Below are positions 37,027 through 46,370 of a stretch of 64,000 nucleotides of DNA, piece after piece. Each line of letters opens with the position of its first letter. Position 1 is the stretch's first letter. The translations under genes and the position numbers were made by a program. A model generated the notes under the pieces. That model was not told the origin of the DNA. It did no database searches and was given only the letters and a program-made list of their open reading frames with translations. Source of the DNA: Neorhizobium vignae (lineage in GTDB: Bacteria; Pseudomonadota; Alphaproteobacteria; Rhizobiales; Rhizobiaceae); assembly GCF_000732195.1 (NCBI RefSeq), contig NZ_JNNU01000002.1, positions 434,001 through 498,000 on the forward strand, written 5' to 3'.

Positions 37027-38835
37027 TCACGCGGAAGTGCGGGTCGCTTGGTCTTTGAGTTTTACAGCGCCTGCAAGAACGGTCTGATTCCGCCCGCCGG
37101 CCTTGGCCTCCAGAAGCGCTGCATCGGCCCGCGTCAGCAGCGTCGACACCGGCCCCTCGACGGGCGCGCCCGCGACGCCGATCGAAACCGACACGAGGCC
37201 GAGGATGCGTCCGCCATGTGAAAGCGGCGTGGTGGCGATCTTCTGGCGCAGCCGTTCCGCAAGCTCGAAGGCGGCTGGTTCCGCCGCATCCGGCAGGAGT
37301 ATCGTGAATTCCTCGCCGCCGAAGCGGTAGCAGGTCCCCGCCTGGCCCACAGTATCGAGCATCATCTGCGCGACATATTGCATCACCATGTCGCCGGCAT
37401 CGTGCCCGTACTCGTCGTTGAAGCGCTTGAAGCGGTCGATATCCATCATCAGGCAGGCGAGCGGTTGGCTCGCGTGGTCGCGCCCGTGGCGCGCGAGCGT
37501 CTCGTCGAGGCAGCGGCGGTTGAGAAGGCCGGTCAGGGCGTCGCGCACGGCAAGGTTCGTCAGCCTGTCGCGAAGCTGCAGGTTGGCGACCGCAAGGCCG
37601 ATATTCTCGGCGATCAGTTCGAGATAGAGGCGCGAGCCCTCCGCCGCCATCTCATGACCGGGACGCTCTTCGAAATAGAGAAGGCCGATCGTATCGCCCT
37701 GCGCCGTCAGGGGAACGCAGAGCCCGGCGACATCGCTTTCGCCGAGATGCTGGCAGGGAATATCGCCATGGCCGTGACTGCTCAGGTGCGGCCGTCCTCG
37801 GCGCAGGCTCCAGCAGGCGCTGGTCGGGAAGGATGTGGCCGAAAGCTGCGGATCGAGCCAGGAGCCGATCTCGGTGAGCATCGTCCGGCTGTCGTTCAGC
37901 ACATAGAGCTGGCCGGCGAGGTTCGGAAAGATCTGCGGCGCGAAACGGGAGACGACCTCCGCCAGCTCGCCCTGCGTCTGGCAGGCCTGCAGGCGATGCA
38001 TCATCTGCAGAATGAGATCCTTGGTCAGCTGGTCGGCCCGCCGCTCGGCATCGAGACGATCCCGCTCCAACCCGTTTTCGCGGAAGATGTGGATGGCCTG
38101 GTTCATCTCGCCGATCTCGTCCCGCCGGCGGTCGAGCGGCACTTCCACGGCATAGTCCTGCCGGGCGAGCCGGGTGACGATGCTGGTCATGCGGGTGAGC
38201 GGCATGGCAACGCGGCGCTTCAGCACGAAATAGAGAACCCCGAGAAACAGCGCTGCGGTGATGGCGAGCATCGTCTTGGCGGCAAGCCCCCACCAGTCGC
38301 TGCGCGACTGTGCGAGCGCGACCGCAGTCTCGGTGCGCGCCTTAACCAGTTCGCGGAAGCGGGTGACGGTTTCGAGCAGCCCGGTCTGCAGGCGGTCATG
38401 CTCGGGACCGAACAATGCCTCCTGGGCCCCGGCCCGGTCGCCGTTCTGGTAAGCGGCTATGGCGGCGTTCTCGAGCCGGTCGAGAGCGTCCGCGTCCTGC
38501 CCCACCTCGACCAGCGCGGCAAACTCGGCATCCGAGGCACCGAGTGCCTTTATGCCCTTGATCGCCTGTTCGAGCTCCTGCTCCTCGGCCTCCTTGCGCA
38601 GGAAAGCCTGGAGATGGCGATCCTCGCCGCGCATCACGTAAAGCCGGGCTTCATCGGTGCGCACTTCCGCGCCGAGCGCCAGCCCTTCCGAAAGCTCATT
38701 GAGGGAGAGGTGTTCCTCGACGGCGATCCGCTCCTGGTTGGCGCTTCCGGCAGACAGCAGGAAGGCCGTGCCCGACAACACGGTCAGGAGGACGGTGACG
38801 CCATAAGCCCAGTTGGTGATCTCGTTGATACGCAT
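37027..38835 (-). CDS. Membrane diguanylate cyclase (HAMP-GAF-GGDEF)
   Basis: About 602 residues from MRINEITNWAYG. Seen: membrane helix near 8-28, periplasmic helical sensor domain with CHASE3-like features (ARLYVMRGEDRHLQAFL), second helix near 183-205, HAMP, a GAF-like domain (GLCVPLTAQGDTIGLLYFE) and a C-terminal GGDEF domain with the active motif RFGGEEF. It should make c-di-GMP. No clear RxxD inhibitory site was checked in detail. Upstream lies 6S RNA on the same strand. Confidence 0.92.
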   Translation of the reverse strand: MRINEITNWAYGVTVLLTVLSGTAFLLSAGSANQERIAVEEHLSLNELSEGLALGAEVRTDEARLYVMRGEDRHLQAFLRKEAEEQELEQAIKGIKALGASDAEFAALVEVGQDADALDRLENAAIAAYQNGDRAGAQEALFGPEHDRLQTGLLETVTRFRELVKARTETAVALAQSRSDWWGLAAKTMLAITAALFLGVLYFVLKRRVAMPLTRMTSIVTRLARQDYAVEVPLDRRRDEIGEMNQAIHIFRENGLERDRLDAERRADQLTKDLILQMMHRLQACQTQGELAEVVSRFAPQIFPNLAGQLYVLNDSRTMLTEIGSWLDPQLSATSFPTSACWSLRRGRPHLSSHGHGDIPCQHLGESDVAGLCVPLTAQGDTIGLLYFEERPGHEMAAEGSRLYLELIAENIGLAVANLQLRDRLTNLAVRDALTGLLNRRCLDETLARHGRDHASQPLACLMMDIDRFKRFNDEYGHDAGDMVMQYVAQMMLDTVGQAGTCYRFGGEEFTILLPDAAEPAAFELAERLRQKIATTPLSHGGRILGLVSVSIGVAGAPVEGPVSTLLTRADAALLEAKAGGRNQTVLAGAVKLKDQATRTSA

Positions 38836-39004
38836 GCCGGGAAGATAAAGCCGTCGTTTGAAAAGAGGATTAAGAGCCTCGCCCAAACCGCGATCGGGCC
38901 GCCCAAGTCTGCGGCATGGTAAATAAATTAGAATTCCCTTAAATACATCCGCCCGCGCGGAGGCGGCTGATCGAGCAACGGCTGAAATCGGAGGAAGAAA
39001 TAAG

Positions 39005-39160
39005 TGCGATCCACGGCAACCGATGGATGTTTACGATCCTGGGTGCCTACAAACGTAGGTGGGCGCCGTGTGTCCAAGCCCACGGGCCTGGCCAGGGACA
39101 GCTCCCTTTGGATCGAGTATGGCCCCAGGGATTGTGGTTCCTGTCGTGAGGCGCAGACCG
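39005..39160 (-). ncRNA. ssrS: 6S RNA
   Basis: The strongly structured, non-coding stretch directly downstream of zapA. On the minus strand a long-range stem is visible: CAGGAACC with GGTTGCCG, and ATCCCTGGG with CCCAGGAT, enclosing an inner region with the local hairpin CACCTACG...GTAGG. This closed stem, open centre and apical hairpin, together with the zapA neighbour, fit alphaproteobacterial 6S RNA, which mimics an open promoter and binds sigma70 RNA polymerase in stationary phase. Ends are approximate. I rely on structure and context and did not run a covariance model. Confidence 0.75.
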
Positions 39161-39227
39161 CGTCGTCAATATATGTGGGATTGCCAGCCCGCACCAGTGG
39201 CGGAAAGTCTTTATTATCGACTTCGGA

Positions 39228-39605
39228 TCAGTTCACCTGCGCCGGCATCCGGCCGTTGAGCTTGGCGGTCAGTCCGTCGAGCCGCGAGGCGAGTTCGCCG
39301 AGCGCCGAGACCACAAGCTGCTCGTTGCGCTGCTGTGTTTCGAGCGCGCCGTCGCGATTGGACTTGAGCGACGCGACCTCCGCCTCGAGCAGGCCGAGCT
39401 TGCGGGTCACTTCCGAAAGCTCGTCCATGATCATGATGCCGGCCATCACGGTGATGCGCAGATCGCCGATCTCGCCGAATTGGCCTTTGAGGTGGCCGAC
39501 ATAACGGTCGAACCGGTCGGCGAGTTCGGTCAGGTGGTCTTCCTGCCCTTCCTCGCAGGCCATGCGATAGGCCTTGCCGTCGATCATTACCGTTACCTGG
39601 GCCAT
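39228..39605 (-). CDS. zapA: Cell division protein ZapA
   Basis: 125 residues starting AQVTVMIDGKAYRMACEEGQE, the typical ZapA head, followed by LADRFDRYVGHLKGQFG and a C-terminal coiled coil. Bundles FtsZ filaments at midcell. 22 bases after the DUF4164 gene and followed by 6S RNA. Confidence 0.95.
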   Translation of the reverse strand: MAQVTVMIDGKAYRMACEEGQEDHLTELADRFDRYVGHLKGQFGEIGDLRITVMAGIMIMDELSEVTRKLGLLEAEVASLKSNRDGALETQQRNEQLVVSALGELASRLDGLTAKLNGRMPAQVN

Positions 39606-39627
39606 GGCATTCCCTTTTGATCCTGCA

Positions 39628-39900
39628 TCAGCGGTCGAGCACGGCGCGGATGGTTTCCATCGCCGTCACCAGACGCCGGGAGACCTCCCGGTTGACTTCT
39701 TCCAGGCGATTGGCGCGAAACTGCGACTGATCGAGTTCCTGCGCGAGCCGTGCCCGGTCCGCATGCACGCGGCGGACCTCGCCTTCCACATCCTGGGTCT
39801 CACGCTGGCGTTCGATACGCGCATCGACGGCGCTCTCCAGACCGCCGATCGCCGTCCTGAGTTCCGAAATCACCATGTCGATCGTCTTTTCCGACGGCAT
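39628..39900 (-). CDS. DUF4164 small coiled-coil protein
   Basis: 90 residues from the ATG at 39900 (MPSEKTIDMVISELRTA), which has AGGAAG upstream; a longer open frame to 39996 lacks support. Almost entirely heptad-patterned coiled coil (IERQRETQDVEGEVRRVHADRA region). Found next to zapA in rhizobia, so a role in division is possible but not shown. Confidence 0.85.
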   Translation of the reverse strand: MPSEKTIDMVISELRTAIGGLESAVDARIERQRETQDVEGEVRRVHADRARLAQELDQSQFRANRLEEVNREVSRRLVTAMETIRAVLDR

Positions 39901-40129
39901 GCGAAGCTTCCTGTCGATACGCGAAATGCGCCGAATCGATACGATCGGCCTCTCCAACAAGGGCGGAAGACTATTCACCGCCCGCAAGCCGGTCAATCAA
40001 TCCAGGGCCTTCAAAAGCGTCCTAACTGTGGATCGTCCCCTATGTTTCTGCCTCTTGCCACATGCTGCATGGAATTCAGGCAGCTGCAGGAAAGTTCGTC
40101 ATCACCCGTTCGGAAAGACGGCGCTTTTG

Positions 40130-40158
40130 TTGACTTGCGCGTTGCACCTGCTAAGGAT
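40130..40158 (+). promoter_or_regulatory. Candidate sigma70-type promoter of tkt
   Basis: TTGACT at 40130-40135 and AAGGAT (17 bases later) or CTAAGG (15 bases later) lie about 85-110 bases upstream of the tkt ATG, in the divergent region shared with the DUF4164 gene. The -35 is good and the -10 is poor. Confidence 0.35.
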
Positions 40159-40242
40159 CAGCCGCTCTTAGGTGGTCCCCGGGCCGCCCTCCAAGTGGTC
40201 CCACGAGGACCGTGACCGACACCCGTAAAAAGCGGATTAGCC

Positions 40243-42225
40243 ATGACCTCTCTCGACAAACATAACCGGATGGCGAACGCGATCCGATTCCTCGCCATGG
40301 ATGCTGTAGAGAAGGCCAATTCCGGCCATCCCGGCCTGCCGATGGGCGCTGCCGACATCGCGACCGTGCTGTTCACCCGCTACCTGAAATTCGACCCGAA
40401 GAACCCGCTCTGGGCGGACCGCGACCGTTTCGTGCTGTCGGCCGGCCACGGTTCGATGCTGCTTTATTCGCTGTTGTTCCTCACCGGTTACGAGGACATG
40501 ACGATGGAGGACATCAAGCAGTTCCGCCAGCTCGGTTCCAAGACCGCCGGCCACCCGGAATACGGCCATGCCTCGGGCATCGAGACCACCACCGGTCCGC
40601 TCGGCCAGGGCATTGCCAACGCCGTCGGCATGGCGATCGCCGAGCGCAAGCTGGAAGAGGAATTCGGCTCCGACCTGCAGAACCATTTCACCTATGCGCT
40701 GTGCGGCGACGGCTGCCTGATGGAAGGCATCAGCCAGGAAGCCATCGCGCTTGCCGGCCACCTCAAGCTCAACAAGCTCGTGCTCTTCTGGGACAACAAC
40801 TCGATCACCATCGACGGCGCCGTCTCCCTGTCGGACTCGACCGACCAGGTGATGCGCTTCAAGTCCGCCCACTGGAACACGATCGAGATCGACGGTCATG
40901 ACGTCGACCAGATTTCGGCTGCGATCGAAGCCGCACAGAAGTCCGACCGCCCGACCTTCATCGCCTGCAAAACCATCATCGGCTTCGGCGCGCCCAACAA
41001 GCAGGGCACCCACAAGGTCCACGGCTCGCCGCTTGGCGCCGAGGAAATCGCCGCCGCCCGCAAGGCGCTGAACTGGGAGGCGGAAGCCTTCAGCGTTCCG
41101 GCCGACGTTCTCGATGCATGGCGCCTCGCAGGCCTGCGCTCGACCAAGACCCGCAAGGATTGGGAGGATCGTCTGGCCTCGACCGAAACCGCCAAGAAGT
41201 CCGAGTTCGTGCGCCGCTTCGCCGGCGACCTGCCGGGCAATTTCGACAGCGCCATCGACGCCTTCAAGAAGAAGATCGCCGAGAACAACCCGACGGTCGC
41301 CACCCGCAAGGCCTCCGAGGACGCGCTCGAAGTCATCAACGGCATCGTCATCGAAACGCTCGGCGGTTCGGCCGACCTGACGCCGTCCAACAACACCAAG
41401 ACCAGCCAGATGAAGTCGATCACCCCGACCGATTTCTCCGGCCGCTACATGCACTGGGGCATCCGCGAACATGCGATGGCCGCCGCCATGAACGGCATCT
41501 CGCTGCATGGCGGCCTGATCCCCTATTCCGGCGGCTTCCTGATCTTCTCGGATTACTGCCGTCCGTCCGTGCGCCTCGCAGCCCTGATGGGCATCCGCGT
41601 CGTGCATGTCTGGACTCACGATTCGATCGGCGTCGGCGAAGACGGCCCGACCCACCAGCCGGTCGAGCAGGTCGCGGCACTGCGCGCCATCCCGAACCTC
41701 TTGATGTTCCGCCCGGCCGACGAGACCGAGACGGCCGAATGCTGGCAGCTGGCGCTCAAGGAAAAGCACCGCCCGTCCGGCCTGGCGCTGACCCGCCAGA
41801 ACCTGGCGCCGGCCCGCAAGACCTATGAAGAGAAGAACCTCTGCGCCCAGGGCGCCTACGAACTCGTCTCCGCGGCCGACGCCAAGGTGACGATCTTCGC
41901 CTCCGGTTCGGAAGTCGAACTGGCGCTGAAGGCCCAGGCGACGCTGGACGGCAAGGGCATCGCGACCCGCGTCGTTTCCGTCCCCTGCGTCGAGCTCTTC
42001 TTCGACCAGCCGGAATCCTACCAGGACGCGATCATCGGCAATGCGCCGGTCAAGATCGCCGTCGAGGCGGGCGTCCGCGAAGGCTGGGATCACTTCATCG
42101 GTCCGAGCGGCACCTTCATCGGCATGAAGTCCTTCGGCGCCTCGGGCCCTGCCAAGGACCTCTTCAAGCATTTCGGCATCACCGCGGAAGCGGTTGTCGC
42201 CGCAGCCGAAAAACAGCTCGCCTGA
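40243..42225 (+). CDS. tkt: Transketolase
   Basis: 660 residues, full length. Thiamine-diphosphate site: GDGCLMEG (155-162) with Asn186 of the GDGx(24-27)N motif; conserved [20 protein letters not shown], and the acidic catalytic Glu in [14 protein letters not shown]. Moves two-carbon units in the non-oxidative pentose phosphate pathway. First gene of a tkt-gap operon. Confidence 0.98.
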   Translation: MTSLDKHNRMANAIRFLAMDAVEKANSGHPGLPMGAADIATVLFTRYLKFDPKNPLWADRDRFVLSAGHGSMLLYSLLFLTGYEDMTMEDIKQFRQLGSKTAGHPEYGHASGIETTTGPLGQGIANAVGMAIAERKLEEEFGSDLQNHFTYALCGDGCLMEGISQEAIALAGHLKLNKLVLFWDNNSITIDGAVSLSDSTDQVMRFKSAHWNTIEIDGHDVDQISAAIEAAQKSDRPTFIACKTIIGFGAPNKQGTHKVHGSPLGAEEIAAARKALNWEAEAFSVPADVLDAWRLAGLRSTKTRKDWEDRLASTETAKKSEFVRRFAGDLPGNFDSAIDAFKKKIAENNPTVATRKASEDALEVINGIVIETLGGSADLTPSNNTKTSQMKSITPTDFSGRYMHWGIREHAMAAAMNGISLHGGLIPYSGGFLIFSDYCRPSVRLAALMGIRVVHVWTHDSIGVGEDGPTHQPVEQVAALRAIPNLLMFRPADETETAECWQLALKEKHRPSGLALTRQNLAPARKTYEEKNLCAQGAYELVSAADAKVTIFASGSEVELALKAQATLDGKGIATRVVSVPCVELFFDQPESYQDAIIGNAPVKIAVEAGVREGWDHFIGPSGTFIGMKSFGASGPAKDLFKHFGITAEAVVAAAEKQLA

Positions 42226-42244
42226 GCAAAGACTGACCATGAAA

Positions 42245-42265
42245 GGGGCGCGTCTAGCGCGCCCC
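42245..42265 (+). other. Intercistronic hairpin between tkt and gap
   Basis: Perfect 8-bp GC stem (GGGGCGCG and complement) with a 5-base loop and no T-run. More likely an RNA processing or stability element in the tkt-gap mRNA than a full terminator. Confidence 0.5.
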
Positions 42266-42299
42266 GCCAAGACAGACCGCACATTTTCGGGAGAATGAC

Positions 42300-43310
<1,011 letters not shown>

Positions 43311-43353
43311 AACCTAACCGGGCCGCCTTCGGGCGGCATCGGCAAGATATGGA

Positions 43354-43380
43354 CCTCCTCCCGCAAGGGAGGGGGTTTTT
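43354..43380 (+). terminator. Intrinsic terminator after gap
   Basis: 9-bp stem (CCTCCTCCC with GGGAGGGGG, one wobble pair), GCAA tetraloop, followed by TTTTTG. It ends the tkt-gap transcript. Confidence 0.88.
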
Positions 43381-43486
43381 GTTTACGGGGATGTCGGTGA
43401 CGGTGATGCTGGCTTCGATAGAAGTGCGTTCGGAGCGAAGTCAGCGGCCGTGGAGCGCCCATGGCGTCATTGGGCAGTGACGGGAC

Positions 43487-43521
43487 TGTCCGTTTGGGGC
43501 ACCGCCCCACCAAAGCGGACA
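43487..43521. repeat. Imperfect palindrome downstream of gap
   Basis: TGTCCG-TTTGG-GGGC pairs with GCCCC-ACCAAAG-CGGACA, with small bulges. The look is that of a dispersed extragenic palindrome; no second copy was found in this window. Confidence 0.4.
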
Positions 43522-43785
43522 TTCGTTTGTGCCTTGCCCGCCAGTTTTTTTCCGGCCTGAGGCTGCCGTTGCCAACGCCTATACTAACGTCGACTTCCGG
43601 GAGGGCGCGATGGGAGCTTTAGGCCTGGTTGAGGTCAGCGCAGCGGGACCATGAGGCTTTGACACAACGCGTTTGTTGTTTAGAACTCAAGATTTTGCCG
43701 TTACAATCACGCCTTACGTCGGGATACTTTCTAACCGTGCAAAGAAACACCTCTGACCGCCCGAACGATATGTTTCGCCCAGCAA

Positions 43786-44394
43786 TTATGAAGCTTCCCG
43801 CCGAGTGGCCGCTATCCGTTCCACGGCTCGATGAAGACTGGCATTCCGTTGGGCAGCACCATTAAAGTCCCAATGCTCGCTAGCAAATCGGCTGAGGTAT
43901 GCGTTGTAGCCGAGGCCGACCTTGGCGGTACCAGTTGGTAGCAGTTCAGCCCTTGCTTGACGATTTCCATGCTGTTGAACGCAATGTAACAGATACTCTT
44001 TCGGATCGGCGATTTGTGTGTCGTTCGGCAGCGCGTGAGTCGGTACTCCGAGATATTTGCTTAAGTTGCCGTGATCTGCCAACAACCATGCTTCGACTTC
44101 GGTCACCGCGATATTGAAACTCATTTTGTTTGGAAGCGGCTCAGTCAGTTTGGCGTAATCTATCCAACTTTTTCTAAGACTCGGTGGGCAGCCTGCACGG
44201 TCTAGGTCGGTTAGAATGAACACGTGATAGTGCTGAGCGAGCCTGCAGTAATTGCCGAACTTATTCCTTATCCAGCCGAAACCACCTTGGTTTGGCTGCA
44301 GTTCTGTCAAATACACTTCGCCCAGCAAGTCGCGTAGCAGACGAACAATGACGGCACCGCTCAAAGGGTCTTCGACACAGTAGTACACAATCAT
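43786..44394 (-). CDS. TOPRIM/DUF4276-like protein, putative effector of an ATPase defence pair
   Basis: 202 residues. The start (VYYCVEDPLSGAVIVRLL), with Glu8, and ILTDLDRAGCP, with Asp63 and Asp65, give the acidic pattern of a TOPRIM-type nuclease. AVTEVEAWLLAD is the hallmark segment of DUF4276-like proteins. Its ATG overlaps the stop of the AAA ATPase gene by 4 bases. In OLD, PARIS, AbiL/Rlo-type systems an SMC-like ATPase is paired with such a protein, which acts as nuclease once released. AT-richer than neighbours. Activity is inferred. Confidence 0.78.
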   Translation of the reverse strand: MIVYYCVEDPLSGAVIVRLLRDLLGEVYLTELQPNQGGFGWIRNKFGNYCRLAQHYHVFILTDLDRAGCPPSLRKSWIDYAKLTEPLPNKMSFNIAVTEVEAWLLADHGNLSKYLGVPTHALPNDTQIADPKEYLLHCVQQHGNRQARAELLPTGTAKVGLGYNAYLSRFASEHWDFNGAAQRNASLHRAVERIAATRREAS

Positions 44395-45581
44395 AGATCA
44401 AGCTTCAGTTGCATGCCAACAGGGACACCGCGTGCATGGGGAAGCACGACCTCTGCCGGAGAGAGTCCGGCCGACAACGCGGCGTTTTCAGCCTCATTTA
44501 CCTTTCTGGTATTTGAACCGTCGTCTGAGGGCTCAATGACGATTATACCGTCTGCATCAATTCCAGGATTCGACAGAAGAGCGGAGCTGTGAGTAGAGAT
44601 GAAGACTTGCCGTCCAAAACCACCCGACCTCCGACGTCGCACAGTATCTATCAAATACGACAATTGCCGGACCACTTCTTCATTAAGTGAAAGCTCGGGC
44701 TCCTCAAGTAGCAATGGTGAATCGCCCGTTTCTTGAAGCAACCAAAAAAGCGCGATCAATCTAAGAGTTCCGTCGGAGAACTGATCCTCCCTCTGTCGCG
44801 CACCACGCGGACGATGATGCTTGAACTTGATTTCCAGATGGGGTCTACCCGTGACCTCGTCTTTTAGGAATTTCAAGTCCTCCATTTGCGGGACTACTGA
44901 TCGCAATGCCTTTTCTATCTTCTTCAGCCGAGAATTCCGTGTTCGCTCCTGCGTCGCGGAGACACGCAACAAGAATTCTTGGCCAAATGGATCATCTTCA
45001 AGCGTTCGGCCGCTGATTTCGTCCCCAAACTTGAGAAGCTGAGGAACGAGGTGGTAATATGTTATTGATCCAAAGAACTCCGCCAGAGCGCGAAATTCCT
45101 TGTTGCTATTGACCTGCTCAAGATAGCTTTGTTGACGTTGATCCTCGTCTCGCGCATCTTCAGAATTTGGGCGTTGTAGTAAGTTTGTTTTCTCGCCATC
45201 TTCGCCGATACGATTCACAATCTCTTTTGTGATGAAAGCGCGACGACTCTTTTCAAACCCGGAGCTCGGAATATTGAAACCTATAACATAGTTCCAACCA
45301 CCTAATCCCTCTTTATGGACAACATCGATATCGATCAGAACCTCTGTATCTTTTCGTGCGTGCAAGCACCGAATTTTCGAAATTCCGCCTCGTCCCTCAA
45401 CAGCTTCTTGAAGTCCACCGCCTTTCGATTTTCCAAGATCGCGAAGGAACCGCATCACGTCAAGAAAGTTGGATTTGCCTGACGCGTTTGGTCCCAACAG
45501 GTAAACGACATCCGAGATGTTTTTTACCTCGGCACTTCGGAAATTCCGCCAATTCTTGATTTTAATTCTCGATATACGCAA
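44391..45581 (-). CDS. AAA/ABC-type ATPase (RecF/OLD-like), putative sensor of a defence pair
   Basis: 396 residues: RISRIKIKNWRNFRSAEV start, Walker A GPNASGKS (30-37), ABC signature FSDGTLRLIALFW (268-280), Walker B LLLEEPE (290-296) and switch His331 in FISTHSSALL. This is the AAA_21/AAA_15 type found in RloA, AriA and OLD-class proteins. It has no TOPRIM domain of its own; that is supplied by the overlapping downstream gene. Base composition and codon use are visibly AT-richer than in tkt, gap and pgk. No methylase or other partner is adjacent. Confidence 0.88.
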   Translation of the reverse strand: MRISRIKIKNWRNFRSAEVKNISDVVYLLGPNASGKSNFLDVMRFLRDLGKSKGGGLQEAVEGRGGISKIRCLHARKDTEVLIDIDVVHKEGLGGWNYVIGFNIPSSGFEKSRRAFITKEIVNRIGEDGEKTNLLQRPNSEDARDEDQRQQSYLEQVNSNKEFRALAEFFGSITYYHLVPQLLKFGDEISGRTLEDDPFGQEFLLRVSATQERTRNSRLKKIEKALRSVVPQMEDLKFLKDEVTGRPHLEIKFKHHRPRGARQREDQFSDGTLRLIALFWLLQETGDSPLLLEEPELSLNEEVVRQLSYLIDTVRRRRSGGFGRQVFISTHSSALLSNPGIDADGIIVIEPSDDGSNTRKVNEAENAALSAGLSPAEVVLPHARGVPVGMQLKLDL

Positions 45582-46029
45582 GGCGATGGCCCTTTAAGTT
45601 ACTCAGTCAAACCTATACAGCCTCGGCCATTTCTACAATCCAGCTTGTGGACGCCGCGCGCCAAGGACACAAAGCAGAGTTCCGCAGCACAACTCACCAC
45701 CAGATTTTTTCACCCTCGATCATCCCCACCCCTCCGACCCATGCCTACAATCCCCTCCGCTCCCACCACCGGAGTGTTTCGCGAGACGTTCGCGGGCAGG
45801 CGGGGGCCGGCGCTTCCACCCGAACCGTAACGTGCGAGGATGGTGGAAGAGGTGAAAGCCATGGGTTAGGGCAACCTCAACCCTATCAAGCCTCCCCCTG
45901 GCCGCCGGGCCGGGTTCGGTTGAGCCGTGCAAGTGGCAAGGTTTCCCGAAAGGAGATCGCGAACGAAGCCGCGCAGCGAGGCGAGGTGATCACCTGTAGG
46001 GGCCGGAAGCCCTGACAAGACGCCGAAGG

Positions 46030-46084
46030 CCACGCGAATGCGGAGCCATCTATCAAAATCTATCGAGGTTCCGCATTCGTGTGG
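46030..46084. repeat. 15-bp inverted repeat element
   Basis: CCACGCGAATGCGGA (46030-46044) pairs with TCCGCATTCGTGTGG (46070-46084) with one wobble, around a 25-base loop. Lies at the right edge of the low-GC island. Confidence 0.6.
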
Positions 46085-46098
46085 GCTCTCCGATCATC

Positions 46099-46141
46099 CA
46101 GCGTCCCCAAAAGTGGGCACCGGTTTTGGGATAGGACGCTG
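46099..46141. repeat. Nested extragenic palindrome of rhizobial type
   Basis: Outer arms CAGCGTCC/GGACGCTG and inner arms CCAAAA/TTTTGG around GTGGGCACCGG. The core CCAAAAGTGGGCACCGGTTT is a motif that recurs between genes in rhizobial genomes (general knowledge; only one copy seen here). Confidence 0.65.
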
Positions 46142-46370
46142 GGCAGAAAAGTGAAAAGCCAGCGGCACCAAGGCACGAGTCCATCTTTTTCCCGCCCCTG
46201 CCCTTCTCTTGCCGGAATTGTTCCCGCCTAATCGATCAGTCGATTCGCCTGGCCCTCGGCCGGGATCTGCCCCATTCTTGCATGGCCGTGTCGCGGCGTG
46301 GCACAGTTCCGGTTCCGGGGCTGCGGACGGGGATCGTGTCGGCGAGAGGTGCGAAGGAAGGGACTTATCG

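Larger units (their letters stand above)
43311..43785. other. Intergenic region between gap and the ATPase/TOPRIM island
   Basis: About 475 bases without a supported gene. Left: a small stem (GCCGCC/GGCGGC at 43322-43337) and the strong gap terminator. Middle: an imperfect hairpin at 43487-43521 whose arms contain TGTCCG...CGGACA. Right: from about 43640 the composition becomes AT-richer, marking the left edge of the island. A 78-codon plus-strand frame (43629-43865) shows no coding character. Confidence 0.6.
45582..46370. other. Long intergenic region between the ATPase gene and the antiporter gene
   Basis: About 790 bases. 45582-45660: AT-rich, must hold the promoter of the minus-strand ATPase operon. 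45780-46020: GC-rich, with CTCAACC (45876-45882) and its complement (45918-45924) around a GGCC-rich core, possibly a structured RNA or gene remnant; frames on both strands here (plus 45647-46015, minus 45720-45932) are low-complexity and not recognisable. 46030-46084 and 46099-46141: two palindromic elements described separately. The rest is upstream DNA of the antiporter gene. Confidence 0.55.

Noticed and set aside
43629..43865. A 78-codon plus-strand frame at the left edge of the island
   Set aside because: No coding character, no ribosome binding site, and it overlaps the end of the TOPRIM-like gene on the other strand.
45647..46015. Open frames on both strands (plus 45647-46015, minus 45720-45932) between the ATPase and antiporter genes
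   Set aside because: Low-complexity Pro/Arg/Gly/His-rich translations without domains or start signals; described as a possibly structured non-coding region instead.
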